From Pacificibacter maritimus (GTDB lineage: Bacteria; Pseudomonadota; Alphaproteobacteria; Rhodobacterales; Rhodobacteraceae), in NCBI RefSeq assembly GCF_003814915.1, contig NZ_RKQK01000002.1, forward strand, positions 187,184-251,183: a stretch of DNA of 64,000 nt. Reading direction: 5' to 3'. A program made the translations under genes and the position numbers. Shown here piece by piece: positions 51,596 through 60,770 of this stretch. The notes under the pieces were generated by a model that did not search any database, was not told the origin of the DNA, and was given only the letters and a program-made list of their open reading frames with translations. Numbering within the stretch: position 1 is the first letter of the stretch; each line of letters starts with the position of its first letter.

Positions 51596-53662
51596 TTAAC
51601 GACGCCCTTCGCGTATCCAAACGAAACTGATCCACCCCATTAAAATCGCAAGCCAGCCCCACATCGGGATCACGGGCGCAGTTGAGGATGATAGGGTGGT
51701 ATAGGCGTTTCTGGGCGTGATGCCGATCCACCCGCGCCCGCCTGCTAAGCGACCTTGGGACACAAGCCGAATATCAGGGGTCTCATCTGAAAGGCGCTTA
51801 ACCATGCCGCGTGTTGGTCGCACGGCCCCTGCCAAAAGTGTATCGGTGGCGATTGTGTTTTCAAACTCGCGCGGCGCGGCTGGCCCGAGTACGACAACCG
51901 CCTCATGATCGCCAGCTTGCAATCTATAAAGCCCCATATCTTCGCCTGTAATGGTAGCTTCGAAACGGCCGGGACTGGCCTTGGCAAAAGTTTCCGTACG
52001 CGTTGTGCCATCTGGGGCGGTCACGGTCAGATTTTGTGGGTCATCGGTCAAACTTCGACGCAGAACGGTGATTGTCGATCCTTGAACTGTGGCCGAAAGT
52101 GTTTCTTCTTCCAGCTCAGGTTCTTTCATCATCCAATGCGCCAAACGGCGGAGCAATTCTAACTGCGGCCCGCCCCCTTCGACCCCGCGCGACCAAAGCC
52201 ACGCATGGTCAGACCCCAGTACAGCCACACGGCCTTCGCCGACCCGATCCAGCACCAAAAGCGGTTTGTCATCAACGCCTGTCATGATGACTTGCCCCGA
52301 CAGTGCAGACAGTTCGATTTGGCGGAACCAGCGCCCCCAATTGGGTGGCGCATCGACGGATGACGCTACGCCCCCTAAGCCCTGAGTAACGGGGTGGCGT
52401 GACCCAAGATTGGAGATCTGCGGCACATAGCCTTGTTCGATCACGCGCCCTGTGGGTTGAACAGGAATAATACGAGAGAGGCTTGAGCGATACAAACTGT
52501 CCGCCGAGGCAAAATCAGGCCCCGCAGAAAACAATACAGCGCCGCCATCTTCGACGTATCGGGCGATATTTTCTAGGTAGCTGGGTTGCAGAATACCGCG
52601 CAGTTTATACCGATCAAAAATGATCAGATCAAAGTCATCAATCTTGTCTAGAAACAGCTCGCGGGTTGGGAATGGTATCAATGATAATTCACTGGTCGGC
52701 ACGCCGTCTTGTTTTTCTGGCGGGCGCAAAATGGTGAAATGCACCAGATCAACCGAAGGATCGGATTTTAGCAAATTGCGCCAGGTACGTTCGCCATTAT
52801 GCGGCTCTCCTGAGACCAGCAAAACGCGCAAACGATCCCGCACACCGTTGATCTGAATGACGGCGGAATTATTGCGATCCGTCAATTCGCCTTCGACCAT
52901 CGGCACGGAGAATTGCAACACATTCATACCACCATGCGGCAGGGTCAGCGGAACTTGCACAGAGCGCCCGACAGGCATTTGCAAAACGATATCCTCGCCC
53001 CCATCAATCGACACGATCAAGGGCGAGACTTGCGGCAACCCTTGCGGCACTGCGCCTTGGTCTTCGATGGCCAAGGTCAATGTAATTTCTTCATCCAAGA
53101 TCGCAAAGGCAGGTGCGTTTTCAACCCGCAGCTTGCGATCCCAATCTGATGGCGAACCAGTCAGTAACAGGTGCAAAGGCGCGGGCAGATCAGGCACCAA
53201 TCCTGCGTCATGAATTTGCCCATCAGACAACAAAATAACCCCGGCCAAACGTCCCTGTGGAATATCCGCCATTGCGTCAGCCACGCGTGTGAGCAACAAA
53301 GACCCGCGATCATCCGATGCATCTTGCAAGGTCACCCTATGCAATTCGGTATTGGAAAGCTGTGCGACCTGCGCCTCGATTTTAGCCTCGGCTTGCTCTG
53401 TTTGCAGCCGCCTGTCAGACAAGGTTTGCGAGGCTGTTTCATCCACGACCAAGATGACGATATCAGTCAAAGCATCCCGTTCTTGACGCAAAACAACGGG
53501 GTTTGCCAAAGCCAAAAGCAATCCCAAAAACGCGACAAAGCGCAAAACACTTCCCGTCATTTTACGCCAAGCGGCAAATGCAATCACCGCAATAGATGCG
53601 CAAGCCAGCCCGATAAAAACAGGCCATGGGATCAGCGGCGAAAAGGCGATCTGTTCGATCAT
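51596..53662 (-). CDS. Membrane protein with VWA-like and glutamine-amidotransferase-like domains
   Basis: A 688-residue protein, last of the moxR operon. Two N-terminal helices (about 10-28 and 36-56), then IVILVVDETAS, a MIDAS-like site with Thr in place of the first Ser, in a von Willebrand A-like domain. The middle (about 280-480) looks like a class I glutamine-amidotransferase fold (LRVLLVSGEPHNGE, DDFDLIIFDRYKL, DGGAVLFSAGPDF) without the catalytic Cys. A final helix lies near the C-terminus. It overlaps the upstream gene by 4 bp. It probably sits in the membrane with a large periplasmic part. Confidence 0.72.
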   Translation of the reverse strand: MIEQIAFSPLIPWPVFIGLACASIAVIAFAAWRKMTGSVLRFVAFLGLLLALANPVVLRQERDALTDIVILVVDETASQTLSDRRLQTEQAEAKIEAQVAQLSNTELHRVTLQDASDDRGSLLLTRVADAMADIPQGRLAGVILLSDGQIHDAGLVPDLPAPLHLLLTGSPSDWDRKLRVENAPAFAILDEEITLTLAIEDQGAVPQGLPQVSPLIVSIDGGEDIVLQMPVGRSVQVPLTLPHGGMNVLQFSVPMVEGELTDRNNSAVIQINGVRDRLRVLLVSGEPHNGERTWRNLLKSDPSVDLVHFTILRPPEKQDGVPTSELSLIPFPTRELFLDKIDDFDLIIFDRYKLRGILQPSYLENIARYVEDGGAVLFSAGPDFASADSLYRSSLSRIIPVQPTGRVIEQGYVPQISNLGSRHPVTQGLGGVASSVDAPPNWGRWFRQIELSALSGQVIMTGVDDKPLLVLDRVGEGRVAVLGSDHAWLWSRGVEGGGPQLELLRRLAHWMMKEPELEEETLSATVQGSTITVLRRSLTDDPQNLTVTAPDGTTRTETFAKASPGRFEATITGEDMGLYRLQAGDHEAVVVLGPAAPREFENTIATDTLLAGAVRPTRGMVKRLSDETPDIRLVSQGRLAGGRGWIGITPRNAYTTLSSSTAPVIPMWGWLAILMGWISFVWIREGRR

Positions 53663-56430
53663 TCTCCCAGCCTTTCCAGCAATGCAGGCACATGCACTTG
53701 ATCGGATTTATAGCTGCCCGTGAGTACATAAAGGATGAGGTTTACACCAAAGCGTTTGGCCATTTCGCGCTGACGTTCGCCGCCATAGCCACTGCCAATA
53801 GGGCGCAACGGACGCCCATCGTCAGTTATTGCCCAAGCAGCGGCCCAATCATTGCCGCCGATCATCACTGGGCTGACATTATCGTTCAGATTGCGAAAGG
53901 GCACGCCTTGTGGCGCGTCATCGGCATCGACTGTTTTTTGTGCCCAAAGTTGGCCATTGGCGTAGCGACCTGGAAAATTGTCGAGCAAGTAAAAGGACCG
54001 AGTGATCACGTGATCTTGGGGCACCACGTCCAAAGGCGGTACATCTAGATATCTGGCAATAGAACGCAGTTTCGTGCCCTGCGCCGTGACTTGCGCCCCT
54101 GTGGCGATATCGCCATCACGGGTGTCGAAAAAGATCATCCCGCCGCCGCGCATATAGGTGTTAAGTTTTGCGTAGCTTTCGGCAGAAATCGGAGTTTGGG
54201 CATCAGAAATTGGCCAGTACAAAATTGGGAAGACCCCCAACGGATCGCTTTCAAGATCTACACCAACGGGGTCTGCTGGCTCAACAGATGTGCGATCGCG
54301 CAGCACTTTAGACAGACCTATAAGCCCTTGGCGCGATGTAAAATCTGTATCGGCGTCACCCGTGAGAACATAAGCCAAAGTGACATCGGAACTGGCTGTC
54401 AGGTACAGAGCATCCACACCATCTTGCGCGGCAGCCCCCTGTGGGGCGGTCACATTCGAGCAAAGGCTTGCGACCAAAATAAGACCGAGAAACCGCGGCA
54501 AACGCCCAGCCAACCCCAAGGTCGCGATGACATCAATCAATAAAGCACCAAAAGCCGTGACCAAAAAGAAGGCTATCAAGGGGCGCTCTGACGTTTCTTG
54601 TTGGCGGATCAACTCCACGTCACTTGGCCAGTTCGCAGGTTCAAGACGGCTTTGATCAGTAAACACATTCAGGGCATAGCTTTGATCGCGCAACAGGTAG
54701 AGCCCCGCAGGCGTAACCTTAGAGGCTTGCTGGCGTGCAAAATCCACCCCCGCCACAGGGGGCAAGACTGACACAGGCGATAACGTGCCAAAGGCATCAA
54801 GCGTGCTGACAACCGATAAAGACTGCCCCGTAAGATCATTGATAAATTCTTCCGCGGTCCGGGATGGGCCTTTGCCCGCAGCAGATAGGCGTTCCAGCAT
54901 TGATAAAAACAAGCCAGACAAAGGCAATGTCGACCAGTCCGCATTTGCGGTGACATGGAACAAAACAACCTGCCCCTGCCCCACAGCTTTGCGTGTCACC
55001 AAAGGCGTGCCGTCGGCCAAAGTCGCAATAACACGCTGTGCAAGATCAGGATCTGGTTCGGCCAAGACCTGCGACGAGACAGTGACATCATCAGGAATAT
55101 CGAGACCATAAAAGGGGGATGTCTCATCAAAGGGCCGCAATTGCTTTGGGTTGCCCCAACTCATTGCGCCCCCCAAAGATCGCCCGCCAATGCGCAAGCG
55201 TACAGGCATCAATGGATCAACCTGATCACGCCCCACATCAGAGGCCGCCAATCTTGGCCCCGCAAAGCGCAACAACAGCCCACCCTGCGTCACCCAATCC
55301 AGCACTTTTGCCGCTTCGCTTTGCGCCAAACGTGCAACATCTGCCATAACGATCACATCAGGGTTGGCCAAAAGACTGTCCGAAAAAGCGCCTTCGATCA
55401 CGTCGGCCTCGTCTTGGAAAGCCGTGCGTAAATAATGTAGGTTTGACAGCAGTCCTGATGAGTTTTCTTTGCTTTCGCTGGACACCAAAGCCACTTTGGG
55501 CCGCTTCAGGCTGTCGCCAGCCAATTGCACTGCCGCTGCAGATCGTACGGCTTCAATATCAAAGTAGGTGACGCGGTTGCGCAGTTCGGCCAAAAGATCA
55601 ATCTCCACGGGCGTCACACCAGTTTGCACGGTCACTTTGGTCGACCCTAAAATGCGTTCGATCCCATTTGGATCAGGCCCGAAGGCGCGCATTGTGACCT
55701 CGCGCGGTATATCGGTGTTGAGGGCGTGGATTATTGTCTCAGCCCCTGCTTCGCTCGGCTGAACAGGGCCAAGCGCAACAATTGATTGTGGGTTTTGAAC
55801 AACACGCACAGGACCGTTATCTTGCAGTATGGCCAAGATGTCTTGGCGTCCTGCATAGGCCAGCCCATCCGATAACCATAGCGTTTGCGTTGGGCGATCC
55901 AGTGACTGCAAAACCGCAATGACCGCATCTGCATTAGGTGTGTTTGCTGCGGGGGTTTGCGCGGCAATTATGCTTTGCCAAGCCCGCGCAGGTAAAAACT
56001 GCAAATCCCCAGCGGGCAGGTCAGTCAACGTGATAAGACTGACCAAACGCCCAGAGCGGTCCGCATCATCCAAAGCTGTGGACACCTGATCAACACGCGC
56101 TGACCACTGGGGGGCATCCGCCCAAGTGCCGTCCACGACGATCAGTAAAGGTTCTGTTTCCAAAGACGCGGCTTTGGGATTCCACACAGGCCCTGAAAAG
56201 GCAAAAATAAGCGCAGCCAACGCGGCAAGGCGCAGCATCAAAAGCCACCAAGGGGTGCGCGCTGCTTGAACAGAACTGTCGTCCAACCCCAACAACAAAG
56301 CGACACCTGCAAAGCGTCTGCGTTGCGGCGCTGGCGGCACGGCGCGCAACACGATCCACATCACAGGTAAAAGCGCCAAGGCCCAGAGCACCCAAGCTGT
56401 CGTGAACCCTATGGGACCAATAATCAGCAT
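53659..56430 (-). CDS. BatA-type N-terminal plus DUF4159 membrane protein
   Basis: A 923-residue protein. The N-terminus (GFTTAWVLWALALLPVMWIV, then TPWWLLMLRLAALAALIFAF) is the aerotolerance-regulator/BatA membrane segment, followed by a VWA-like start (LLIVVDGTWADAPQW). A middle amidotransferase-like fold precedes further helices near 640-680. The C-terminal 210 residues are DUF4159 (VTLAYVLTGD, GGGMIFFDTRDGD). It overlaps both neighbours slightly. The family belongs to MoxR-VWA systems thought to act in envelope maturation or stress. Confidence 0.8.
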   Translation of the reverse strand: MLIIGPIGFTTAWVLWALALLPVMWIVLRAVPPAPQRRRFAGVALLLGLDDSSVQAARTPWWLLMLRLAALAALIFAFSGPVWNPKAASLETEPLLIVVDGTWADAPQWSARVDQVSTALDDADRSGRLVSLITLTDLPAGDLQFLPARAWQSIIAAQTPAANTPNADAVIAVLQSLDRPTQTLWLSDGLAYAGRQDILAILQDNGPVRVVQNPQSIVALGPVQPSEAGAETIIHALNTDIPREVTMRAFGPDPNGIERILGSTKVTVQTGVTPVEIDLLAELRNRVTYFDIEAVRSAAAVQLAGDSLKRPKVALVSSESKENSSGLLSNLHYLRTAFQDEADVIEGAFSDSLLANPDVIVMADVARLAQSEAAKVLDWVTQGGLLLRFAGPRLAASDVGRDQVDPLMPVRLRIGGRSLGGAMSWGNPKQLRPFDETSPFYGLDIPDDVTVSSQVLAEPDPDLAQRVIATLADGTPLVTRKAVGQGQVVLFHVTANADWSTLPLSGLFLSMLERLSAAGKGPSRTAEEFINDLTGQSLSVVSTLDAFGTLSPVSVLPPVAGVDFARQQASKVTPAGLYLLRDQSYALNVFTDQSRLEPANWPSDVELIRQQETSERPLIAFFLVTAFGALLIDVIATLGLAGRLPRFLGLILVASLCSNVTAPQGAAAQDGVDALYLTASSDVTLAYVLTGDADTDFTSRQGLIGLSKVLRDRTSVEPADPVGVDLESDPLGVFPILYWPISDAQTPISAESYAKLNTYMRGGGMIFFDTRDGDIATGAQVTAQGTKLRSIARYLDVPPLDVVPQDHVITRSFYLLDNFPGRYANGQLWAQKTVDADDAPQGVPFRNLNDNVSPVMIGGNDWAAAWAITDDGRPLRPIGSGYGGERQREMAKRFGVNLILYVLTGSYKSDQVHVPALLERLGE

Positions 56431-57332
56431 CAGTGCGCCCCCGCCACGGCTTCATGCACCCAGCGCAAAGCAACTGCTGCGGGCGCATCCGTGTGATGAC
56501 AAGAATATCGCCAGCCCGCGCGTCTGGCCAAGTCTTTCAATGCCGCCTTTCGCTCTGCCAAGCGCTGCATATATCGATCTTTTAGATCATTTGCCCGTAG
56601 CGTTTCATGAGATAAACTGCCCCCCATAGAGGTAAAGACAGTGCGGCCAGAATAGGGAAAACTTTCCTCGGCTGGATCTAAAATTTGACATAAAACACCG
56701 TGAAGACCTCTATCCACAGCCTCGCCTACTGCTGCCTCGATCTGATCAAACGGGGCAAAGAAATCAGAAAATATCAAAGCACGCGACTGCGCGGGGGCCG
56801 CGCTGACATCCGCTGCGCCATAGTCTTTCTCTCCCGCATGCGCCAGTGCAGCCGCGATTAAATTCAAATGCTGCGGTCCAGTTGATGCGGGGCGTTCCAG
56901 CCCTGCAAGTCCCACGCGTTCTCCTCCAGACATCAGCAAAATCGCACTGGCCAGTGCCAAAACTGCAGCACGGTCTGACTTGCGGGGCAATTTCGTACTG
57001 GACGCGAAGTGCATAGCCGCAGAGTTATCGCAGGAAATATGTACTGTTTGCGCCGTTTGCCATTCGTGTTCACGTACATAGATGTCATCCGATTGGGCCG
57101 ATCTGCGCCAATCAATACTTTGAGCGGGATCGCCGACTGTTGCAGGGCGATATTGCCAAAATTCCGTTCCTGCACCGCCGCGCTTGCGCCCATGAAAGCC
57201 CAGTGACACCGTGCGCGCCAATTGGTGGGCTTGTGCCATCAATGCGGGCAGGTTTGCCGCCAAACCTTGTGCATCGGCCTGCATCTTTTGCGGATCTTGG
57301 CCCTGTTGTGAAGCTGCGGTTGACTGGTTCAC
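56430..57332 (-). CDS. DUF58 domain protein
   Basis: A 300-residue protein with the DUF58 core YRPATVGDPAQSIDWRRSAQ followed by DDIYVREHE, and a VWA-like segment VHISCDNSAAMHF. It has no membrane helix. DUF58 proteins are regularly encoded with MoxR ATPases and are thought to be client or adaptor. It overlaps moxR by 4 bp and the next gene by one base, so the operon is tightly coupled. Confidence 0.87.
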   Translation of the reverse strand: MNQSTAASQQGQDPQKMQADAQGLAANLPALMAQAHQLARTVSLGFHGRKRGGAGTEFWQYRPATVGDPAQSIDWRRSAQSDDIYVREHEWQTAQTVHISCDNSAAMHFASSTKLPRKSDRAAVLALASAILLMSGGERVGLAGLERPASTGPQHLNLIAAALAHAGEKDYGAADVSAAPAQSRALIFSDFFAPFDQIEAAVGEAVDRGLHGVLCQILDPAEESFPYSGRTVFTSMGGSLSHETLRANDLKDRYMQRLAERKAALKDLARRAGWRYSCHHTDAPAAVALRWVHEAVAGAH

Positions 57333-58333
57333 GCAGCAGCTCTTTTTTGCAACCTGTCTTGCGCGACCTGTGCGATCAAAGCGTTTAAAGAGTGCCCTTC
57401 AGCGCGTGCCGCAAAGGTAAGCGCCATGCGGTGGATCAGCACAGGGCCTGCAAGGTCTACGACATCTTGCACCGATGGGGCTAAACGCCCGTCCAACAAG
57501 GCGCGTGCGCGCACCATCAACATCAAAGCCTGCGCAGCCCTTGGGCCAGGCCCCCATGCCACACGGGTCGACACCAAGTTTGATGCCTCATCCGTATCGG
57601 GTCGACAGGCGCGCACCAGATCAAGGATCAATTCCACCACAGAGTCGCCTACGGGCATCTTGCGAATAAGTGCCTGCGCGTCGATCAATTCGTCAGCCGT
57701 GAGAACCGCATGCACATCGCCGTCTTGCGTCCCTGTTGTGGCCAAAAGGATAGCGCGCTCTGTGTCGCGGTCAGGGTACTCCACATCGACCTGCACCAAA
57801 AAACGATCAAGCTGTGCTTCGGGTAAGGGATATGTGCCCTCTTGTTCCAATGGGTTTTGCGTTGCCAAAACATGAAACGGCGGCGTCAGCTTATGGGCTT
57901 GGCCCGCTATGGTCACTGACTTTTCTTGCATGGCTTGCAACAGCGCTGATTGCGTACGCGGCGATGCGCGGTTAATTTCATCGGCCAGCAACAACTGACA
58001 AAATACAGGGCCTTGGATAAAGCGAAAACTGCGCGTACCATCCACGGCGGTTTCCAAGACCTCTGACCCCAAAATATCGGCAGGCATCAGGTCAGGCGTG
58101 AATTGCACCCGCGCGCCCTGCAAACCCATCACTGTCGACATAGCGTCAACAAGCCGTGTTTTCCCCATGCCGGGCAGGCCCACCAAAAGCGCATGACCAC
58201 CACATAAAAGCGCTGAAAACACCAAATCAACGACCTGATTTTGGCCAATAAACCGCCGCGTGACCGATTCTTTCGCTTGCGTCAATTTCGCGCTTAACGC
58301 ATCGATTTCGCTCATCAGGTCATTTCGCGACAT
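57329..58333 (-). CDS. MoxR-family AAA+ ATPase
   Basis: A 334-residue ATPase. Walker A is VGLPGMGKTRLVD, Walker B is LLLADEINRASPR, and the sensor segment is HVLATQNPLEQEGTYPLPEA. MoxR ATPases work as chaperones with VWA-domain partners, activating enzymes or envelope complexes. The ATG at 58333 begins MSRNDLMSEIDAL. It is the first gene of the four-gene operon and diverges from DUF1285. Confidence 0.92.
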   Translation of the reverse strand: MSRNDLMSEIDALSAKLTQAKESVTRRFIGQNQVVDLVFSALLCGGHALLVGLPGMGKTRLVDAMSTVMGLQGARVQFTPDLMPADILGSEVLETAVDGTRSFRFIQGPVFCQLLLADEINRASPRTQSALLQAMQEKSVTIAGQAHKLTPPFHVLATQNPLEQEGTYPLPEAQLDRFLVQVDVEYPDRDTERAILLATTGTQDGDVHAVLTADELIDAQALIRKMPVGDSVVELILDLVRACRPDTDEASNLVSTRVAWGPGPRAAQALMLMVRARALLDGRLAPSVQDVVDLAGPVLIHRMALTFAARAEGHSLNALIAQVAQDRLQKRAAA

Positions 58334-58435
58334 AGGTTCACCATCTAAATAATTGCTCGCACTATTAGAAACAGGTCTGGGCGAAAGCACAAACAAACAA
58401 TAGGGTTATCTCATGGATAGGGGAGTGAATTTTTC

Positions 58436-59008
58436 GTGACCGTCACCGCAGATAGCATTGCAAACGCGATAAAGGCCGCAAAAGGACGCGGATTGCCCCC
58501 TGTCGAAGCGTGGGATCCGCCCTATTGTGGTGACTTGGATATTCGGATCGCCAAGGATGGCACTTGGTTTTATCTGGGCACCCCCATTGGGCGCGTGCGC
58601 TTGGCGCGTTTGTTTTCGACAATTCTTAAAAAAGAAGGCGATGACTATTTCTTGGTTACACCCGTAGAAAAGGTCGGAATCACAGTTGAAGACGCTCCAT
58701 TTTTGGCCATTGATTTCGATGAAGCAGGCCAAGGGCAGGAACAGGTTTTGACCTTTCACACATCAATGGGCGATCAGGTTGCGGCAGGCGCTGCGCATCC
58801 TTTGCGCTTTTGCACACGCCCCAACGGCGAACCTGCGCCCTATATTGAAATACGCCGCGGACTTGAGGCTCTGATCGACCGCAAAAGTTTTTACCGCTTG
58901 GTGGACCTCGCAACGCAAGATTGCGTTGGTGGGAAAACACAAATGGGCGTCTGGTCGTCAGGTGTGTTTTTCCCATTTGGCGCGATGCTAGAAAGCGATG
59001 ACGCATAA
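58436..59008 (+). CDS. DUF1285 protein
   Basis: A 190-residue protein with the DUF1285 pattern: PPVEAWDPPYCGDLDIRIAK near the start, GTWFYLGTPIGRVRLARLFS, and DYFLVTPVEKVGI. It is a small cytoplasmic beta-rich domain of unknown function. The start is a GTG with GGGGAG about 10 nt upstream. Its last bases overlap the start of the isomerase-like gene by one nucleotide, so the two are co-translated. It diverges from moxR. Confidence 0.83.
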   Translation: MTVTADSIANAIKAAKGRGLPPVEAWDPPYCGDLDIRIAKDGTWFYLGTPIGRVRLARLFSTILKKEGDDYFLVTPVEKVGITVEDAPFLAIDFDEAGQGQEQVLTFHTSMGDQVAAGAAHPLRFCTRPNGEPAPYIEIRRGLEALIDRKSFYRLVDLATQDCVGGKTQMGVWSSGVFFPFGAMLESDDA

Positions 59009-59766
59009 TGCCAAAGTTTGCCGCAAATCTGTCTTATCTTTTCAAGGAATACCCTTTTATTGAACGGTTTGCCGAGGCGAAAGCATCGGGGTTTGATGCG
59101 GTAGAAGTGTTGTTTCCCTACGACGAAGCCGCCTCTGAAATCGCGCGCAAACTGGCGGACCACCGATTGGATATGGTGCTGATCAACATGCCGCCCCCCA
59201 ATTGGGCAGGCGGAGAACGCGGGTTCGCAGCTATGCCCGCAACCGAGGACCGTTTTCGTAAGGATTTTATCCGCTCGATACGCTTTGCCAAACTCTTGCG
59301 CGCACAGCATATGCACCTGATGGCAGGGCGTGCAAAAGGCGTGGTGGCGCTGGAAACCTATAAGCGCAATTTAGCATGGGCCGCGAAAGAAGCCCCTGAG
59401 ATGAGCTTGGTCATCGAGCCTTTGAACGAAACCGATATGCCAGGCTACTTTTTAAATAACTTTGATATGGCGTTGGAAATTTTAGATGACATTTCCGCCC
59501 CAAACTTAGGCCTGCAATTCGATGCATATCATGCGCAGATGATTACAGGCGATCTGTTCGAAACATGGGACAAATGCAAAGACTATATACGCCATGTGCA
59601 GATAGCATCAGCCCCCGAGCGCGCAGAGCCGCGCAAGGGCGAAATAGACTACCCTGCGTTTTTCAAACACATTGATTACAGCGGATACACAGGCTGGGTT
59701 TCAGCGGAGTACACACCCAAAAAACGCACGACAGAAGGCTTAGACTGGATGCAAATGCCCACATAA
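59008..59766 (+). CDS. Hydroxypyruvate isomerase-like TIM-barrel enzyme
   Basis: A 252-residue xylose-isomerase-like TIM barrel of the Hyi/OtnI family. Typical: PKFAANLSYLFKEYPFIERF, FDAVEVLFPYD, LVIEPLNETDMPGYFLN with metal-binding Glu, and LGLQFDAYHAQMITGDL. Hyi interconverts hydroxypyruvate and tartronate semialdehyde; OtnI acts on 2-oxotetronate phosphate precursors. No glyoxylate-carboligase genes are nearby, so the substrate is open. The start overlaps the DUF1285 stop. Confidence 0.86.
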   Translation: MPKFAANLSYLFKEYPFIERFAEAKASGFDAVEVLFPYDEAASEIARKLADHRLDMVLINMPPPNWAGGERGFAAMPATEDRFRKDFIRSIRFAKLLRAQHMHLMAGRAKGVVALETYKRNLAWAAKEAPEMSLVIEPLNETDMPGYFLNNFDMALEILDDISAPNLGLQFDAYHAQMITGDLFETWDKCKDYIRHVQIASAPERAEPRKGEIDYPAFFKHIDYSGYTGWVSAEYTPKKRTTEGLDWMQMPT

Positions 59767-59796
59767 AAACGCGCCACCTTATGGGTGACGCGTTTG
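59765..59796. terminator. Bidirectional terminator after the isomerase-like gene
   Basis: A stem of about 12 bp with one mismatch around a TTAT loop, ending CGTTT on the plus strand and CGTTTTT on the minus strand. It serves this gene and the convergent sulfotransferase. Confidence 0.82.
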
Positions 59797-59819
59797 TGAA
59801 AAATCGGTGCTATGAGGCA

Positions 59820-60638
59820 TCAATCGCCGAGTTTGGCGTGGACCTCATCTAGATCGATTTCACCTGTCGCAAACTTATTGCCTGGGTTTTCGAAATCATA
59901 TTTGAACAGTTGGAAATCACGTTTGTAAATTTCCCACACAAGATGTTTCGACAGATCATCAAAGTAATCTTCAACAGGGTGAAGGCGTTTGGGACCATGC
60001 CCCTCTGATTCGTTGAAACGCGGGATGTTCGCCAAATCCACACTGTGCTTGGTTTCGATCGAATCGAGCACCTCTTGCATGCCTTCATTGAAATTTTCCG
60101 TGTAGAAAATCTTATCGTAGCGACCACCATTGGCGATAAAGGTCGACACATGGCCAGACATGGCTGACCAGTGGATATCGGGATCCATCGGACGACGCCA
60201 GCGAATGGTATCGCGCACGAACAAAAGAAAGCGGCGGAAGGATGCGATTTGATCGAATTCTTGTTTGCCATCAACGCCGCCAACTTCGATCCCGTATTTT
60301 TGGATCAACTGCGGAACAAGATTGCCACGGTAGCGCTTGCCATTGCGTTGAATGCCACAAACCTTGTCAAAAAAGGACGACAGCACGCGCGTGTACGGAT
60401 TGCGCACACAGGTAAAGGCATAGGATTTATGCGCTTGAATATTCGATTCTAGCAAAGGCTGGCTATGCTCTTGCGCCCATTTGTGCATCCGATCTTTACT
60501 GTCGTGAATATCCCCGTCGAAGAATTCACCATGATCGGAATAAAACATGATTTGACCAATGGTCGAACATGCACATTTCGGCACAACGCGGTAAACCACG
60601 CTTTCACTTTCGGTCATCCAAGTTCCTGGAAAGCCCAT
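59820..60638 (-). CDS. Sulfotransferase family 2 protein
   Basis: A 272-residue protein with the PAPS-binding loop VVYRVVPKCACSTIGQIMF and the 3'-phosphate segment AFTCVRNPYTRVLSSFFDKV, the hallmarks of Sulfotransfer_2 proteins acting on carbohydrates. It is the second such gene in the window. The ATG at 60638 has AAGGG 4 nt upstream; an internal ATG at 60620 has AGGA 6 nt upstream and is as likely. It diverges from the GT14/DUF5928 gene with a 130-bp spacer, suggesting a shared glycan product. Confidence 0.87.
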   Translation of the reverse strand: MGFPGTWMTESESVVYRVVPKCACSTIGQIMFYSDHGEFFDGDIHDSKDRMHKWAQEHSQPLLESNIQAHKSYAFTCVRNPYTRVLSSFFDKVCGIQRNGKRYRGNLVPQLIQKYGIEVGGVDGKQEFDQIASFRRFLLFVRDTIRWRRPMDPDIHWSAMSGHVSTFIANGGRYDKIFYTENFNEGMQEVLDSIETKHSVDLANIPRFNESEGHGPKRLHPVEDYFDDLSKHLVWEIYKRDFQLFKYDFENPGNKFATGEIDLDEVHAKLGD

Positions 60639-60770
60639 ATAGCCCTTATCTCCTCAACACTGCACACAAACCACGTTTTGCGCTTTAAAAGCAAATTAAG
60701 CTTGTTTATTCAATAACTCGTTACGATTATATGCAAACAATGCGGCAAAAATGAGGATACGGTTTCCAAA

